Shown here: piece by piece, positions 7,077 through 16,527 of the stretch
How the letters are laid out: each line of letters begins with the position of its first letter
How positions within the stretch are numbered: the stretch's first letter is position 1
NCBI RefSeq assembly: GCF_029893325.1
Contig: NZ_JARXWL010000018.1
Coordinates: 1-58,195 of the forward strand
Direction of reading: 5' to 3'
Source: Enterococcus sp. PF1-24
GTDB lineage: Bacteria; Bacillota; Bacilli; Lactobacillales; Enterococcaceae
Length of the DNA: 58,195 nt
The notes under the pieces: model-generated
What the model was told of the DNA's origin: nothing
Seen by the model: only the letters and a program-made list of their open reading frames with translations
Database searches by the model: none
Position numbers and translations under genes: made by a program

Positions 7077-9821
7077 ATGAAGAAAAAATTATGGAAAGAT
7101 ATCAGAAAATCATTTACAAATTCATGGGGACGTTTTTTTTCTATCGTCTGTTTGATGGCGTTAGGATCCTTTGCCTTAGTCGGTTTAAATGTAACGGGTC
7201 CGGATATGCGGGCAACGGGTGCCGACTTTTTTGAAGAAAATCATTTAGCCGATTTAACGGTCATCGGTAGTTTGGGGATTGATGCCCATGATCAAAGTGG
7301 GTTAGATCAAACCCATGGCCTTGAAAAAATCGAATACGGTTATCTGAAAGACGTAGTGCTTAAAGATAGTCAGACGAGTTTTCGGATTTTTTCAGAAGTT
7401 GATGAAGTCTCTAATTATCAAGTGGTGAAAGGTCATTTGCCGAAAAAAGCCGAAGAAATCGCCCTTGATGCCGAATATCAAGAAAAATATAAAATTGGTG
7501 ATGAAATTGAATTTACTGAAAAAGCTGACGTTACTGGTGAAAAAATACTGAAACGTCATCAATTTAAAATTGTCGGTTTCGTCAAATCTAGCGAAATTAT
7601 TTCCAACGTCAATTTAGGCCCATCTACCGCTGGTTCTGGCTCGCTAGATGGCTATGGCGTGGTAACTGAAGACGTTTTTGATGTAGATTACTACTTAGTC
7701 GCTCGTATGACCTTTAAAGATACTCAAAGGGTGGATCCGTATTCTGATGACTACAATCAATTAGTTCAAAAACATAAAGCGGATTTGGATGACACCTTAA
7801 CTGATTTGCCGGCTGCTCGATTGGCCAGCATTCAAGCTGAATATCAAAAAGAAATTGACGACGGTCAAGCAAAAATTGCTGATAGCCAACAACAATTAGC
7901 TGATAGCCAACAACAATTAGCTGATGGTCAACAAAAATTAAATGAAGCCCAACAAGCGATTACGCAAGCAAAAGCCTATTTTGGAGAAACGCCTGAAATT
8001 CAACAACAAGAAGCACAATATCAAGCGGAGCTAACCACGTTTAATCAGAAAAAAGCTGAAGCGGAGGAAAAAATCGCCGAAAATACGACTAAATTAAACG
8101 ATGCCCAAGAAACTTTAGATGGCTTGCAAGAACCAGTTTATTCAGTCAATAATCGGCGGGAAACACCGGGTTCAGAAGGTTATTTAATTTATAGCAATGT
8201 CGGTAATATCATTGACTCTTTAGCGAAAGTTTTCCCTTGGTTTCTATATTTTGTGGCGGCCTTAGTGACCTTCACTACTATGACTCGCTTTGTCGATGAA
8301 GAGCGAACCAATTCAGGAACGCTGAAAGCTTTAGGTTATGAAGACCGTGATATTCGTAAGAAATTCGTCGTTTATGGTTTTATTTCCAGCTTTATTGGTT
8401 CGGTTATCGGGATTGTTTTAGGCCATACGTTGCTACCACTAATTGTTCACAGTGCCTATTCACCGAATTTCACTTTGCCAGAGATTCAGCTGCATTTTTA
8501 CGGGGGCATCACACTGTTGGCGTTATTTTTAGCAATTTTAAGTGCGGTAGTGCCAGCTTTTATCGTCGCTACCAACGAATTGCGGAAACGCCCAGCCACA
8601 CTGCTTTTACCAAAACCACCAACTGCTGGGGCGAAAATTTTGTTAGAAAGAATTACGCCGATTTGGAATCGCCTAAGTTTCACTCACAAAGTAACGGCCA
8701 GAAATATTTTCCGTTATAAAAAGCGGATGTTAATGACGATTTTTGGCGTTTGCGGGTCGGTGGCGCTGTTATTTGCCGGATTTAGTGTGCAACATTCCGT
8801 TTCTGGCATTAGTGATCGTCAATTTAGTGAAATCATTAAATATGATTTAATTGTCGCTGAAAAAGACCAGCCGAAAGCTGAAGAAAGTCGAGAAATTGAA
8901 GATTTATTAGCTAGCGATACCGTGGAAAAAGCTAGTCCTGTCCGCTTTGAAGAGTTAACAAAAGTTGCCGGTAAAGAACAAGATGAACAAGCAATTAAAG
9001 TCATAGTGCCTGATGACCAAGCAACTTTTGATGACTATGTTCATTTAGCTAATCGCCAAACGCAAAAAGCTTTACCTTTAAATCAAGAAGGTGTCATTAT
9101 TTCTGAAAGACTAGCCAAATTATTAGAAGTTGAAGTTGGCGATAGCATAACTTTGAAGGATCAAGATAATCAGTCTTATGAAATGGAGATTGCCGGGATT
9201 GCTGAGATGTACATGAATCACTTCGTCTTTATGGATAAAGAAACGTATCAAGAAATTTTCGGAAAAGATTTTGCTACCAACGGGAATTTGGTGATTTTGA
9301 AAAATCATAGCGCTAAAAATGTCCGCAATCAAGCCACAGAATTTATGCAGCTAAATGGCATACAAGGCGTGGTTCAAAACACCACCATTACCAGCCAAAT
9401 TCACACAATTGTTCATTCCCTTGATAAAATTATGGGGATTTTGATTATCGTGGCAGCTTTATTGGCGATTGTCATTTTGTACAACTTAACCAATATCAAT
9501 GTTTCTGAGCGTTTACGCGAACTTTCAACGATTAAAGTTTTAGGATTTTTCGACCGGGAAGTAACATTGTATATTTATCGCGAAACTATTTTGCTGTCAC
9601 TGATTGGTATTTTAGTCGGATTCGGTGTCGGAGAAGCCTTACATCGTTATATTATCGCTGTTGTTCCACCAAACGATGTCATGTTCAATCCTGCCCTTGC
9701 AACAACTAGCTTCGGGATTCCGCTACTAATTATTTCTCTAGTCACTGTTATTTTAGGATTCGTCGTCAACCACCGCCTAAAAAACATCGACATGCTAGAA
9801 GCCCTAAAATCTGTGGACTAA
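7077..9821 (+). CDS. FtsX-like ABC transporter permease with coiled-coil insert
   Basis: A 914-residue permease. An N-terminal membrane helix is at about residues 16-36, followed by an extracellular region with a coiled coil (about 255-348) rich in Q, A, D and L. A first FtsX domain with three or four helices lies at about 380-500, one helix near 555, a second extracellular domain, and a second FtsX domain at about 783-905. This layout is that of large MacB/FtsX permeases, which export or extract substrates at the outer membrane face rather than through a pore. A start at 7077 is preferred to an ATG at 7062 that overlaps the ATPase stop. The coiled coil contains a perfect 21-nt tandem duplication. 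Substrate unknown. Confidence 0.9.
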   Translation: MKKKLWKDIRKSFTNSWGRFFSIVCLMALGSFALVGLNVTGPDMRATGADFFEENHLADLTVIGSLGIDAHDQSGLDQTHGLEKIEYGYLKDVVLKDSQTSFRIFSEVDEVSNYQVVKGHLPKKAEEIALDAEYQEKYKIGDEIEFTEKADVTGEKILKRHQFKIVGFVKSSEIISNVNLGPSTAGSGSLDGYGVVTEDVFDVDYYLVARMTFKDTQRVDPYSDDYNQLVQKHKADLDDTLTDLPAARLASIQAEYQKEIDDGQAKIADSQQQLADSQQQLADGQQKLNEAQQAITQAKAYFGETPEIQQQEAQYQAELTTFNQKKAEAEEKIAENTTKLNDAQETLDGLQEPVYSVNNRRETPGSEGYLIYSNVGNIIDSLAKVFPWFLYFVAALVTFTTMTRFVDEERTNSGTLKALGYEDRDIRKKFVVYGFISSFIGSVIGIVLGHTLLPLIVHSAYSPNFTLPEIQLHFYGGITLLALFLAILSAVVPAFIVATNELRKRPATLLLPKPPTAGAKILLERITPIWNRLSFTHKVTARNIFRYKKRMLMTIFGVCGSVALLFAGFSVQHSVSGISDRQFSEIIKYDLIVAEKDQPKAEESREIEDLLASDTVEKASPVRFEELTKVAGKEQDEQAIKVIVPDDQATFDDYVHLANRQTQKALPLNQEGVIISERLAKLLEVEVGDSITLKDQDNQSYEMEIAGIAEMYMNHFVFMDKETYQEIFGKDFATNGNLVILKNHSAKNVRNQATEFMQLNGIQGVVQNTTITSQIHTIVHSLDKIMGILIIVAALLAIVILYNLTNINVSERLRELSTIKVLGFFDREVTLYIYRETILLSLIGILVGFGVGEALHRYIIAVVPPNDVMFNPALATTSFGIPLLIISLVTVILGFVVNHRLKNIDMLEALKSVD
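7878..7940 (+). repeat. 21-bp tandem repeats inside the permease coiled coil
   Basis: Two identical 21-nt units (7878-7898 and 7899-7919) encode ADSQQQL twice, and a diverged third (7920-7940) encodes ADGQQKL. Heptad length fits a coiled coil that grows or shrinks by slippage without losing frame. Confidence 0.9.
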
Positions 9822-9883
9822 CCAAAAACTTTAGTAAAATACCATAAAAAACTTCACGAATTTGAAAAAAATGATAGACTATA

Positions 9884-10167
9884 AGAAAAGCTTTAGGAGC
9901 TCGTTCAGCTCTCAAGTAAAGTGCAAAAATAAATTATAGCGGTGTTTTCTACCGCGAATTTATTTTTCACTTTATCGAAGAAAGCTAGCTCCTAAAGCTA
10001 GACTATAAGAAAAGCGGAGAGCGTTCGCTCAACTCCCGAGTAAAGTGCATAAGCAAATATAGTGGTGTTTTGTACCACGGATTTGTTTATCACTTTATCG
10101 AGTGGAGTTAATGCTCGCAGCTAGATCAGAAAAAAAGCAAAAAGGGCTTGTTCAGCTTTACCGAGTT
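9884..10167 (+). repeat. Palindromic repeat cluster B, two units plus a fragment
   Basis: B1 (9884-10003) has a perfect 13-bp outer stem AGCTTTAGGAGCT/AGCTCCTAAAGCT and inner tip GCGGT/ACCGC. B2 (10010-10130) has inner tip GTGGT/ACCAC and base arms TAAAGTG/CACTTTA. B3 (about 10135-10167) joins a 5' outer arm with GTTC directly to a CTTTACCGAG 3' arm, which suggests an internal deletion. All read on the plus strand between the permease and the esterase. The 387-nt gap contains nothing else. Confidence 0.88.
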
Positions 10168-10207
10168 TGAACCGCGTTTCGCTGTTAGTCATCAAGGAGG
10201 TTTTTTC

Positions 10208-10996
10208 ATGGCATTTATTCAAGCTAGTGTTTATTCAAATGTTTTAGAAAGAGAAGTTGATTTACAAATTATTTTACCCCAACAGACAGAGAAAATCGTG
10301 GGTACCAGTTCAGCTGGTGCCAGTGATGAAATTCCCGTGCTCTATTTACTACATGGCATGGGCGGCAATCACAGTTGTTGGGAGCGCCGCACGTCAATCG
10401 AACGCTATGTGGCGGATTATGGGATTGCGGTGATTATGCCTTCCACCGATTTAGGTTGGTATACAGATACAACTTACGATATGAAATATTGGACTTATGT
10501 CTCTGAAGAATTACCAAAAATCTGTCATGAGCTATTTCCGCAAATTTCACAAAAACGGGAAAATACTTATGCAGCTGGTTTATCAATGGGAGGCTATGGT
10601 GCCTTAAAATTGGCTTTGCGTAAACCTGAAAATTATGCGGCGATTGTTTCTTTATCGGGTGCTGTATTGATGGGATTGGAGATGGAACGTTTATTTGAAA
10701 TTCGTGGAAAAGCTTATTGGGAAGGGATTTTTGGCCCTTTAGATCAAGTGGCAACTTCTGAAAATGCTCCACTGCATTTATTGGAAGAATTAGTCGCTAG
10801 CGGTAAAGAAATTCCGCGGATCTATTTAGCTTGCGGTACAGAAGATTTCTTATACGGCGCTAATCAAGGTATGCATCAAGCGATGGAAAAATTAAAAGTA
10901 GCTCATACTTTTGAAGAAGGCCCCGGCGACCATAATTGGCAATTTTGGGATGAATGGATCCAGCGGGGGCTGGCGTGGATGTTTGCGGAGAAATAG
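10208..10996 (+). CDS. Alpha/beta-hydrolase esterase, EstA/tributyrin esterase-like
   Basis: A 262-residue cytosolic serine esterase of the esterase D type. It shows the oxyanion-hole motif HGMGG at residues 49-53, nucleophile Ser126 in GLSMGGYG, an Asp in CGTEDFLY, and the catalytic His in GPGDHNWQFW near the C-terminus. Close families hydrolyse short-chain acyl esters such as tributyrin and acetylated sugars. GGAGG precedes the ATG at 10208. It is monocistronic, between repeat cluster B and a terminator. The natural substrate cannot be read from the sequence. Confidence 0.88.
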   Translation: MAFIQASVYSNVLEREVDLQIILPQQTEKIVGTSSAGASDEIPVLYLLHGMGGNHSCWERRTSIERYVADYGIAVIMPSTDLGWYTDTTYDMKYWTYVSEELPKICHELFPQISQKRENTYAAGLSMGGYGALKLALRKPENYAAIVSLSGAVLMGLEMERLFEIRGKAYWEGIFGPLDQVATSENAPLHLLEELVASGKEIPRIYLACGTEDFLYGANQGMHQAMEKLKVAHTFEEGPGDHNWQFWDEWIQRGLAWMFAEK

Positions 10997-11102
10997 ACAG
11001 GACTTTGTAAAGCGTAATTATTGGTGAAAAATAGTCAAATTTATAAGCGAGTGTTTTTGTCTTTACCATTGCGCTAGTTGTTAATTTGCTTAAAAACGAC
11101 AA

Positions 11103-11147
11103 AAAATAGATCGTCCTAACTTTTAGCCAAGTGGATAGGTCTATTTT
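11103..11147. terminator. Hairpin between esterase and proA
   Basis: AAAATAGA plus CCTA pair with TAGG plus TCTATTTT across a 4-nt bulge. It may end both converging transcripts. The remaining bases to 11253 hold another weak hairpin (GAGGGCGTA/TACGTCCTC near 11190) and no gene. Confidence 0.5.
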
Positions 11148-11253
11148 GGTGATCTAAACTGACGCTATCGTCTTAAACGGTACTATCAGAGGGCGTATCT
11201 CACTACGTCCTCTTCACATTTGTATTTTCAGTCAAAATCTATCGTTGCAATCG

Positions 11254-12504
11254 CTACTCGCGAATTTGGCCATTTCCATAAATAATATATTTAATCGAAG
11301 TCAACTCCTGCAAGCCCATCGGTCCGCGAGCATGGAGTTTTTGTGTGCTGATGCCGATTTCTGCACCAAAACCAAAGATGAAGCCGTCAGTGAAGCGGGT
11401 AGAAGCGTTCACGTAAACCGCCGCCGCATCAACTTGAGCTAAAAATTTTTGGGAGGTGCTATAGCTTTCGGTAATAATCGCTTCTGAATGTTTAGTGTTG
11501 TAGTGGTTAATGTGGGCGATTGCGGCATCCACTGAATCCACCACTTTAATCGCTAAGATATAATCTAAAAATTCAGTTTGCCAATCGGCTTCGGTAGCCA
11601 ATTCAGCATTTTGCAAGTATTGTAAAGCCACGTTATCTCCCCGCAATTCAACGGGAATGCCTGTTTGTAATTCTTTTTCCAGCAGAGGTAAAAATTCCGC
11701 CGCCACTTTTTCATGGACTAAAATAGTTTCAATGGCATTGCAGACCGAGGGGCGCTGGACTTTGGCGTTAATCACAATTTTCACCGCCATTGCTAAATCT
11801 GCCGCTTCATCAATGTAAATATGATTATTGCCGGTGCCGGTTTCAATCACAGGCACGGTTGCTGTAGCTTTCACTTGGCGAATTAAGCCTGCACCACCCC
11901 GCGGAATCAAGACGTCTAAATAGTCATTTAATTTCATTAAGGCTGCCGCCGTTTCCCGACTAGTATCGTCGACAAATTGAATGGCATAAGGGGAAAATCC
12001 TTGTGATTGTAAAGTATTTTGTAAAATATTAACTAGACATTTATTAGAGTGAAAAGCTTCTTTGCCCCCACGTAAAATGACCGCATTGCCGGTTTTAAAG
12101 CAAAGACTAGCGGCATCAGTCGTTACATTTGGCCGGGATTCATAAATAATCCCGATTACCCCTAAAGGAACCCGCTGTTTGCCAATTAGTAAGCCGTCAG
12201 CATTTTTCCACATTTTATCCACTTCACCAATCGGATCAGGTAAAGCCGCTACTTGTCGCATACCGTCAGCCATTTCGCTAATTCGTTCTGGTGTTAAACG
12301 CAAACGATCTTGCATTGTTTCGCTAATTCCGTTGGCGCTAGCTTGCGCTAAATCCAAATTATTTTCAACTAAAATGTTTGCCGTTTCTTTTTCCAAGGCT
12401 GCCGCCATCGCTAAAAGTAGGCGATTTTTTTCTTCTGTAGCTAATAAGCTTAGGGTGTGGCCGCTAGCTTGTGCTTGTTTGCCTAATTGAATTAAATCAG
12501 TCAT
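11254..12504 (-). CDS. proA: Glutamate-5-semialdehyde dehydrogenase (gamma-glutamyl phosphate reductase)
   Basis: A 416-residue NADPH-dependent enzyme that catalyses the second step of proline synthesis, reducing gamma-glutamyl phosphate to glutamate semialdehyde. The catalytic cysteine is in [10 protein letters not shown], and family motifs include [22 protein letters not shown] and a C-terminal region ending in [16 protein letters not shown]. Length is standard. The ATG at 12504 is chosen because GAAAGG lies about 10 nt upstream; another ATG at 12513 is too close to it. proB lies upstream on the same strand, with repeat cluster C between them. Confidence 0.95.
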   Translation of the reverse strand: MTDLIQLGKQAQASGHTLSLLATEEKNRLLLAMAAALEKETANILVENNLDLAQASANGISETMQDRLRLTPERISEMADGMRQVAALPDPIGEVDKMWKNADGLLIGKQRVPLGVIGIIYESRPNVTTDAASLCFKTGNAVILRGGKEAFHSNKCLVNILQNTLQSQGFSPYAIQFVDDTSRETAAALMKLNDYLDVLIPRGGAGLIRQVKATATVPVIETGTGNNHIYIDEAADLAMAVKIVINAKVQRPSVCNAIETILVHEKVAAEFLPLLEKELQTGIPVELRGDNVALQYLQNAELATEADWQTEFLDYILAIKVVDSVDAAIAHINHYNTKHSEAIITESYSTSQKFLAQVDAAAVYVNASTRFTDGFIFGFGAEIGISTQKLHARGPMGLQELTSIKYIIYGNGQIRE

Positions 12505-12540
12505 AAAAATCATTCCTTTCTAAAGAGAGATTTTGTTTTT

Positions 12541-12741
12541 TAGAAATTCGCGGTAGAGAACACCGCTATATATGTTTATGCATTTTACTCGGGAGTTGAG
12601 CGAACGTCCTCCGCTTTTTGTGTAATCTAGCTGCGTGAGCTAGCTCTCTTCGGCAAAATGAAAATAAAATTCGTGGCAGAAAAACACCGCTATATATGTT
12701 TATGCATTTTGCTCGAGAGCTGATCGAGCTCACTCCGCTTT
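12541..12741 (-). repeat. Palindromic repeat cluster C, between proB and proA
   Basis: C2 (12622-12741) is complete, with a CGATC bulge in the outer stem. C1 (12541-12617) lacks its terminal outer arm and has inner tip GCGGT/ACCGC. Both read on the minus strand, as do the flanking genes. The 5' edge of C2 lies inside proB and supplies its last three codons and stop. Confidence 0.87.
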
Positions 12742-13539
12742 ATCTGTATAAAACAAGGTGCCGATGTTTTTACCAGCTAGGATGTCGAAGATGATATTTG
12801 GATTTTGGCCGTTGGCTAAGACCATGGCGCTGTGGTTTTCTAAGACGCGTTCGGCGGCTTTTAGTTTACTGCGCATGCCACCGGTACCGAAAGAACTGCC
12901 TTTGTCGCCAGCTTGAGCTTGCAAATTTTCATCAATTGCTTGAATGTGGGAATAGAGTTTTGCTTCTTTATTAATTGTCGGATTGTCAGAATAAAAGCCG
13001 TCAATATCAGAAAGCATAATCAATAAATCGGCGTTAGTCAGCTGGGTTACGATGGCAGAGAGTTGGTCGTTATCACCGAATTTTGTTAAATGGTCCAGTT
13101 CATCAACTGAGACGGTATCATTTTCATTAATAATCGGAATCACCGACATTTTCAGCAATTCTTCAAGAGTGTTAGTAACATTGCGGCGGCTTTCGGGAAA
13201 TTCAATCACGTCCCGCGTCATTAACACTTGGCCGGTTTGTTGGCTATAAGCTAAAAAACGCTGATTGTAAATGTTCATTAATTCCGCTTGACCGACAGCA
13301 GCCACGGCTTGTTGGGCAGGAATTGATTTTGGTCGTTGTTGCAAGTTTAGTTTATTTAAACCCACACCAATTGCTCCGGAAGAAACCAGAATAACTTCTT
13401 TGCCGCGATTATTTAAATCGGTAAGCACAAAAGCCAGTTGGTCGATTGAGCTTAAATTAATATTGCCATTCGGATAAATCAACGAACTGGTGCCCACTTT
13501 AATGACAATTCGCTGTGCTTGCGCTAAATGTTTCCGCAT
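12730..13539 (-). CDS. proB: Glutamate 5-kinase
   Basis: A 269-residue amino acid kinase without a PUA domain, catalysing ATP-dependent phosphorylation of glutamate, the first and feedback-controlled step of proline synthesis. Motifs: IVIKVGTSSL near the N-terminus, VSSGAIGVG, INENDTVS, FGDNDQLSA and GTGGMRSKLKAA. The start at 13539 follows AAGGAG. The final codons AAA GCG GAG TGA coincide with the conserved AAAGCGGAG edge of a palindromic repeat, so the natural C-terminus has been replaced or trimmed by the element. The catalytic core is intact. Confidence 0.95.
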   Translation of the reverse strand: MRKHLAQAQRIVIKVGTSSLIYPNGNINLSSIDQLAFVLTDLNNRGKEVILVSSGAIGVGLNKLNLQQRPKSIPAQQAVAAVGQAELMNIYNQRFLAYSQQTGQVLMTRDVIEFPESRRNVTNTLEELLKMSVIPIINENDTVSVDELDHLTKFGDNDQLSAIVTQLTNADLLIMLSDIDGFYSDNPTINKEAKLYSHIQAIDENLQAQAGDKGSSFGTGGMRSKLKAAERVLENHSAMVLANGQNPNIIFDILAGKNIGTLFYTDKAE

Positions 13540-13591
13540 AAAAGATAACTCCTTATATAAGTAAAAATATGTATTATGTATGTCGTTGGGG

Positions 13592-13990
13592 AAGAGCTGA
13601 ACGAGCTCCTAAAGCTTTTCTTGTGATCCAGCTGCGAGGCTTTGCACCACTCGGCAAAGTGAAAATAAAATTCGCGGTAGAGAATACCGCTATAATTTGA
13701 TTTTGCACTTTGCTCGGATGCAGACCAAGTCTCTCCGCTTTTCTAGATGTCTAGCTGCGGGCGTTAACTCCGCTCGATAAAGTGATAAACAAATCCGTGG
13801 TAAAGAACACCACTATATTTGTTTATGCACTTTACTCGGGAGTTGAGCAAACGTCCTCCGCTTTTCAACTTGTCTAGCTTTAGGAGCTAGCTCTCTTCGG
13901 CAAAATGAGAATGAAATTCGTGGCAAAAAACGCCACTATAATTTAATTCTGTATTTTGCTCGAGAGCTGAACGAGCTTCTAAAGCTTTTC
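13592..13990 (-). repeat. Palindromic repeat cluster D, three tandem units plus a fragment
   Basis: The largest array here. D3 (13866-13990), D2 (13743-13865) and D1 (13621-13742) are complete tandem units of 122-125 bp, and D0 (13592-13620) is the first part of a fourth. Inner tips covary: D3 GTGGC/GCCAC, D2 GTGGT/ACCAC, D1 GCGGT/ACCGC. All read on the minus strand, between the serine operon and proB. Nothing else is visible in this 571-nt gap apart from hairpins near 14006-14085. Confidence 0.9.
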
Positions 13991-14005
13991 ATTTAATAAT
14001 AACGA

Positions 14006-14085
14006 AATCCCTTTGCTTTTGCAAAGGGATTGTATCTTAAACGGAAAGAAAAGTTTGTGTTCAGAGGGGGAGGCCTTTTCTTTCC
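14006..14085 (-). terminator. Two hairpins after the serine operon
   Basis: GGAAAGAAAAG/CTTTTCTTTCC (14043-14053 and 14075-14085) and AATCCCTTTGC/GCAAAGGGATT with a TTTT loop (14006-14016 and 14021-14031) are both perfect 11-bp stems just past the DUF1015 stop. Only short T tracts follow on the minus strand, so termination efficiency is uncertain. Confidence 0.55.
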
Positions 14086-14110
14086 TACTGGAGGAAACAA
14101 AAAGGTAGGT

Positions 14111-15343
14111 TTAAGCTAGGTCGTGTAAGAAGAGCCCGCTTAATAATTTTGGTTCGAACCAAGTTGATTTAGGTGGCATGATTTTATCAGCATCCGCCAC
14201 GGCTAAAAGGTCGTCCATTGTGGTTGGATAAAGGGCGAAAGCGACTTGCCATGCGCCGCTATCGACTAATTTTTCTAGTTCTGCCATGCCTCGAATACCA
14301 CCCACGAAATCAATCCGTTTATCGGTGCGAATATCAGTGATGCCAAATTTTTCATTAAAAATATAGCGTTGCAATAAAGCGACATCTAATTTTTCCACTG
14401 GGTCACTTGGAATCAAGTTTTCTTTAATCGTTAAGTGATACCACTGTTGCTTAAAGTACATCCCAAATTGTTTCGCTTGGGTGGGTTTCCCATCAGCAAA
14501 TTTTTCAATCTCAAAGATTTCACTGATTTCTGTCAAAAAATCAGCCGTCAGTGGTACGTTGACCACGCGGTTGTAATCCCAAATGGCTAATTCTTCTTTT
14601 GGGAAAATCACTGATAAGAAAAAGTTGAATTCCGCATCAGCTGGCGCATCTGGCTGAGCTGCTTGGCGTTTCAAACCGACTTTAACGGCTGATTCGGTGC
14701 GATGATGACCGTCAGCGATATATAAAGCTGGCACATTTTCTGCAAATAGCTGTACTAATTCTTCAATGACGGCTGTTTCGTCAATCACCCAAACGCGATG
14801 ATGAACTTCATGGAAGCTATCAAAATCATAAACGGGTTGATGCTTGGCTTGCCACTGATCCATAATGGTTTGCACCTGATTTTCTCGACGATAAGTTAAG
14901 AAAATCGGGCTAGTGTTAGCGTTGCAAGCATCACTGTGATTGATGCGATCTAATTCTTTTTCTAGTCGGGTATATTCATGTTTTTTGATTTTTCCGGTTT
15001 GATAATCATGAATTGCCGTACAAGTTACCAGTCCTGTCTGGCTACGACCGGCCATAGTCAGCTGATACAAGTACAAGCAAGGTGCACTATCTTTGATTAA
15101 CCAGTCTTTTTGTAAAAATTCTGCTAATTCGGCAGCGGCTTTTTGATAAACTTGTGGATCATAAGGGGAAAGCTCTTTGGGTAAATTAATTTCCGCCTTA
15201 TCAATGTGTAAATAGGAATAAGGATTTTCCTTGGCTAATTCATAAGCTTCCTGTGAATTTAAAACGTCATAGGGTAAGGTAGCAACTTGCTGCGCTAAGG
15301 CTGCTTGCGGGCGAATTCCCTTAAAGGGTTGAATAACCACCAT
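14111..15343 (-). CDS. DUF1015 family protein of the serine operon
   Basis: A 410-residue soluble protein of the DUF1015 family. Recognisable blocks are PYDVLNSQEA, YLHIDKAE, KKHEYTRLEKELDR, an ALYIADGHHRTESA motif, and RTDKRIDFVGG near the C-terminus. Its ATG overlaps the serA stop by one base and is preceded by AGGAGG, so it is translationally linked to serA. DUF1015 genes often sit with serC and serA; their role is unproven. An accessory step in serine or phosphoserine metabolism is a reasonable inference from position alone. The TTG six bases earlier is a less likely start. Confidence 0.85.
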   Translation of the reverse strand: MVVIQPFKGIRPQAALAQQVATLPYDVLNSQEAYELAKENPYSYLHIDKAEINLPKELSPYDPQVYQKAAAELAEFLQKDWLIKDSAPCLYLYQLTMAGRSQTGLVTCTAIHDYQTGKIKKHEYTRLEKELDRINHSDACNANTSPIFLTYRRENQVQTIMDQWQAKHQPVYDFDSFHEVHHRVWVIDETAVIEELVQLFAENVPALYIADGHHRTESAVKVGLKRQAAQPDAPADAEFNFFLSVIFPKEELAIWDYNRVVNVPLTADFLTEISEIFEIEKFADGKPTQAKQFGMYFKQQWYHLTIKENLIPSDPVEKLDVALLQRYIFNEKFGITDIRTDKRIDFVGGIRGMAELEKLVDSGAWQVAFALYPTTMDDLLAVADADKIMPPKSTWFEPKLLSGLFLHDLA

Positions 15344-16527
15344 TAGCAAGCGCCTCCTGTGTTTTGAATCGTCCGCACACGAATGATATGTTCGCCCGTT
15401 TGAATTTTAGCGGCAACTTCTTGAATTTTTTCTGGTGAAGTTTCTGCCACGTCCACTAAAGTATAGGCATATTCATCACGACTTTTATTAATCATCGTAT
15501 CAATATTAATCCCTAAATCGGCAATTTCTGAAGAAATTTGACTAAGCATATTAGGAACATTTTTATGAATAATCGTAAAGCGATAAGGCGATTGAAAGGC
15601 CATTTCCACGGTCGGGAAATTGACAGAACGCTTGATTTCCCCAGTTAATAAAAAGTTTTTTAAAGTGCGAGCCGCCATTTTGGCACAATTAACTTCGGCT
15701 TCTTCCGTTGACGCACCTAAGTGGGGTAAAACTAAAACTTTTTCTTGATGAAGTAAGCTTTCTTCAGCGAAATCAGTCACATAACCAGCGATTTCTCCTT
15801 GAGCTAAAGCTGTTAAAATTGCGGCACTATCGACTAATTCTCCTCGAGAAAAGTTTAACAGGATAGCGGTTTCTTTCATTTTTTGTAATTGTGGGGTGCT
15901 AATCATATGTTTGGTTTCTTCGGTTAAAGGCACATGAATCGTAATGAAATCACAATTTGCGAAAATTTCATCTAAATTGTTGGCTCTTTTCACGCGGCGA
16001 GAGATGCTCCAAGCGGTATCGACAGAAACAAACGGGTCGTAACCCGTAACTTCCATTCCTAAGCGATAAGCATCGTTAGCCACCATGGCGCCGATTGCTC
16101 CAAGGCCGATGACCCCTAGACGCTTGCCTTCTAATTCTGAACCAGCGAAGGCTTTTTTATTGCCTTCCACTTGTTCTTCAACATTGGCACCGGTTAAAGT
16201 TTGCACCCAGCTAGCTCCTTGAATTAATGGGCGGACAGAAACTAATAAACTGGCTAAAACTAATTCCTTCACGGCATTCGCGTTGGCTCCAGGTGTATTA
16301 AAGACCACGATGCCTTTTTCCGCACATGCTTTAACGGGAACGTTGTTAGTGCCGGCACCGGCTCTGGCTACTCCTAAAACTGTTTCGGGAAAAGCATAAT
16401 CATGTAATTTTTGGCTGCGTAAAACGATACCCGCTGGTGTTTCTGTTTGGTCGATGGTGAAATTTTCTTGATCAAAACGCGCTAAGCCTTCTGGGGCGAT
16501 GGCGTTGAAAGTTTTTATATCAAACAT
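15343..16527 (-). CDS. serA: D-3-phosphoglycerate dehydrogenase
   Basis: A 394-residue enzyme that oxidises 3-phosphoglycerate with NAD to 3-phosphohydroxypyruvate, the first committed step of serine synthesis. The Rossmann motif is in GVIGLGAIGAMVA, and the catalytic Arg, Glu and His lie in NFSRGELVD, the following DFAEES, and LPHLGAST. A C-terminal ACT domain (about residues 318-390, starting RFTIIHKNVPNML) is the likely serine-sensing site. It starts one base after the serC stop and its own stop overlaps the DUF1015 ATG, so all three are one operon. Confidence 0.95.
   Translation of the reverse strand: MFDIKTFNAIAPEGLARFDQENFTIDQTETPAGIVLRSQKLHDYAFPETVLGVARAGAGTNNVPVKACAEKGIVVFNTPGANANAVKELVLASLLVSVRPLIQGASWVQTLTGANVEEQVEGNKKAFAGSELEGKRLGVIGLGAIGAMVANDAYRLGMEVTGYDPFVSVDTAWSISRRVKRANNLDEIFANCDFITIHVPLTEETKHMISTPQLQKMKETAILLNFSRGELVDSAAILTALAQGEIAGYVTDFAEESLLHQEKVLVLPHLGASTEEAEVNCAKMAARTLKNFLLTGEIKRSVNFPTVEMAFQSPYRFTIIHKNVPNMLSQISSEIADLGINIDTMINKSRDEYAYTLVDVAETSPEKIQEVAAKIQTGEHIIRVRTIQNTGGAC

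Noticed and set aside
6087-10167. Repeat clusters A and B as inverted ends of a transposon carrying the tetR/ABC genes
   Set aside because: The two clusters are in opposite orientation, but the same elements occur singly elsewhere with no cargo, no transposase is present, and the terminal sequences do not form a matched pair of IRs beyond the family consensus.
10434-10772. A 112-residue minus-strand reading frame inside the esterase gene
   Set aside because: Antisense to a well-supported catalytic enzyme gene and without a ribosome site.
13592-13990. Tandem repeats of cluster D as a CRISPR array
   Set aside because: Units are about 123 bp, directly adjacent, palindromic throughout and share their whole length; there are no short repeats with unique spacers and no cas genes.
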